Notes under the pieces: model-generated
Databases searched by the model: none
What the model saw: only the letters and a program-made list of their open reading frames with translations
Told to the model about the DNA's origin: nothing
Shown: piece by piece, positions 15,695 through 16,591 of the stretch
How the letters are laid out: each line of letters opens with the position of its first letter
Position numbering within the stretch: position 1 is the stretch's first letter
Translations under genes and position numbers: made by a program
From: Pseudomonadota bacterium
GTDB taxonomy: Bacteria > Pseudomonadota > Alphaproteobacteria > Acetobacterales > Acetobacteraceae
DNA length: 16,591 nucleotides
Assembly (NCBI GenBank): GCA_021845835.1
Contig: JAJZVE010000022.1
Coordinates: forward strand, 1-16,591
Reading direction: 5' to 3'

Positions 15695-16591
15695 GCCGCG
15701 AGCAGCCGTTCCAGCGCGGCCGCGTCGTCGTCCCACGCCAGCCGCACGCCAGACACCACGACGCGCGCGCGCTGCTCGGGGGACAGGCGGGCGGCGTCCT
15801 TGGGCGTGGTGACGGGCACCGCGCCCAGCCGCGCCGCCGCCGCGAACAGCGCGCGCAGCTCGGCCGGGGTGAACGGGTGATGGTCCGGGAAGGCGTGGCG
15901 CTCCACCAGCTCGGCACCCATTTCCGCAAGCAGGTTGAAGAATTTGTCCGGCCGCCCGATGCCCGCGAACGCCAGCACCCGCCGACCGGCGAGCGGCGGG
16001 CCGTCCGGGACGAGCCGGGCACGCAAGACCGGAAGCGTGTTGCGCAATTGCGCCTCGGCCCCGGTTTCGTCCGCGCCGATCAGCACCGCCGCCCGGCAGC
16101 GCGCCGCGGCGGCGGCGAGCGTTTCGCGCAGCGGACCGGCCGGCAGCACGCGGCCGTTGCCGAAGCCGGCGGCGCCGTCGATCACGAGCAGGGAAAGGCT
16201 CTTGGCGAGCGTGGGGTTCTGCAGCCCGTCATCCATCACCAGCGCCCCGGCGCCCGCCGCGATCGCGGCACGGGCGCCGGCGGCGCGGTCGGCGGCGACA
16301 TAGGTGGGGGCGCAGGCGGCGAGCAGCAGCGGCTCGTCGCCGACCAGCGACGCGGCGTGGCGCGCCGGATCGACGCGCAGCACGCCGCGCACCCGCCCGC
16401 CATAGCCGCGGGTGAGCAACGCCGCCGCGACGCCCTGCCGCTGCAGCCGCGCGGCAATGTCGAGCGCGAGCGTGGTTTTGCCCGCCCCGCCGACCGTGGC
16501 GTTGCCGCAGCAGATCACCGGCACCGGCGCGCGCCAGCCCGGCCGCGCGATGCGCCGCGCCGCCGCCAGCGCCCACAGCGCCGCCGCCGGC
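15691..16591 (-). CDS. lpxK: Tetraacyldisaccharide 4'-kinase, 5' end beyond window
   Basis: The frame is open to the right edge and encodes 299 visible residues. It begins within ALWALAAARRIARPGWRAP, so the real start lies roughly 25-35 codons outside; GTG 16524 is internal. LpxK phosphorylates the 4' position of the lipid A disaccharide at the inner membrane. Evidence: the P-loop CCGNATVGGAGKTTLA, LLTRGYGG, VGDEPLLLA, the Walker-B-like MDDGLQNP, VIDGAAGFGNGRVLPAGPLRE, AFAGIGRPDKFF and FPDHHPFT, which contains the conserved DHH. The DDGxQN form, rather than enterobacterial DDGxQH, is as I recall usual in alphaproteobacteria. The stop overlaps the acyltransferase start as ATGA. Confidence 0.95.
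   Translation of the reverse strand, partial: PAAALWALAAARRIARPGWRAPVPVICCGNATVGGAGKTTLALDIAARLQRQGVAAALLTRGYGGRVRGVLRVDPARHAASLVGDEPLLLAACAPTYVAADRAAGARAAIAAGAGALVMDDGLQNPTLAKSLSLLVIDGAAGFGNGRVLPAGPLRETLAAAAARCRAAVLIGADETGAEAQLRNTLPVLRARLVPDGPPLAGRRVLAFAGIGRPDKFFNLLAEMGAELVERHAFPDHHPFTPAELRALFAAAARLGAVPVTTPKDAARLSPEQRARVVVSGVRLAWDDDAAALERLLAA

Noticed and set aside
16200..16250. DDGLQN in LpxK instead of enterobacterial DDGxQH, as a lost catalytic residue
   Set aside because: As I recall, alphaproteobacterial LpxK proteins commonly have Asn here, and all other motifs are intact, so this is a lineage feature and not a defect.

Overview
The window looks like chromosome of a GC-rich, Gram-negative alphaproteobacterium. 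Gene content suggests Acetobacteraceae or a relative, but that placement is inference. The reasons are very high GC at third codon positions, lipid A genes (lpxK and a lauroyl-type acyltransferase), a divergent purD/xseA pair, and a ROK regulator heading a ribose-type ABC transporter. Most of the window is ordinary core and metabolic sequence. No tRNA, rRNA, CRISPR array, insertion sequence or integrase was seen.

Layout. (1) 1-776, minus strand: the N-terminal 258 codons of an HNH-nuclease-type protein that runs off the left edge. Its base composition is lower in GC than the rest. (2) 777-1162: non-coding, with two copies of a short palindromic element in inverted orientation (REP-doublet-like). 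(3) 1163-2280: a YafY-type HTH/WYL regulator that appears to lack an ATG, then a VOC (glyoxalase-fold) protein. (4) 2389-6340: surface-carbohydrate genes. These are a secreted GH5 glycoside hydrolase, overlapped by a WecG/TagA-type glycosyltransferase that carries a one-base frameshift, then two divergently transcribed family 2 glycosyltransferases. (5) 6314-11264: a sugar-uptake unit. A near-consensus promoter and a palindromic operator candidate precede a ROK regulator, a double-domain ABC ATPase, a permease and a periplasmic binding protein. A 13-bp stem-loop sits before the binding-protein gene and a terminator-like hairpin follows it. (6) 11330-12601 minus: purD; 12651-14075 plus: xseA. 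(7) 14127-16591 minus: HAD phosphatase, lipid A acyltransferase and lpxK, in the transcription order lpxK, acyltransferase, phosphatase, joined by ATGA overlaps.

How the parts work together. The ROK/ABC genes form one tightly packed operon for import of an unidentified monosaccharide, with the ROK protein as the obvious local regulator. lpxK and the acyltransferase act in late lipid A synthesis. The GH5/glycosyltransferase block probably serves an extracellular or cell-surface polysaccharide.

The points most worth following are: the HNH protein at the apparent edge of accessory DNA; the single-base deletion in the WecG-type gene; the missing ATG of the WYL regulator; the promoter/operator arrangement of the ROK operon; and a 35-bp tandem duplication at the convergent xseA/phosphatase junction that duplicates both stop codons.
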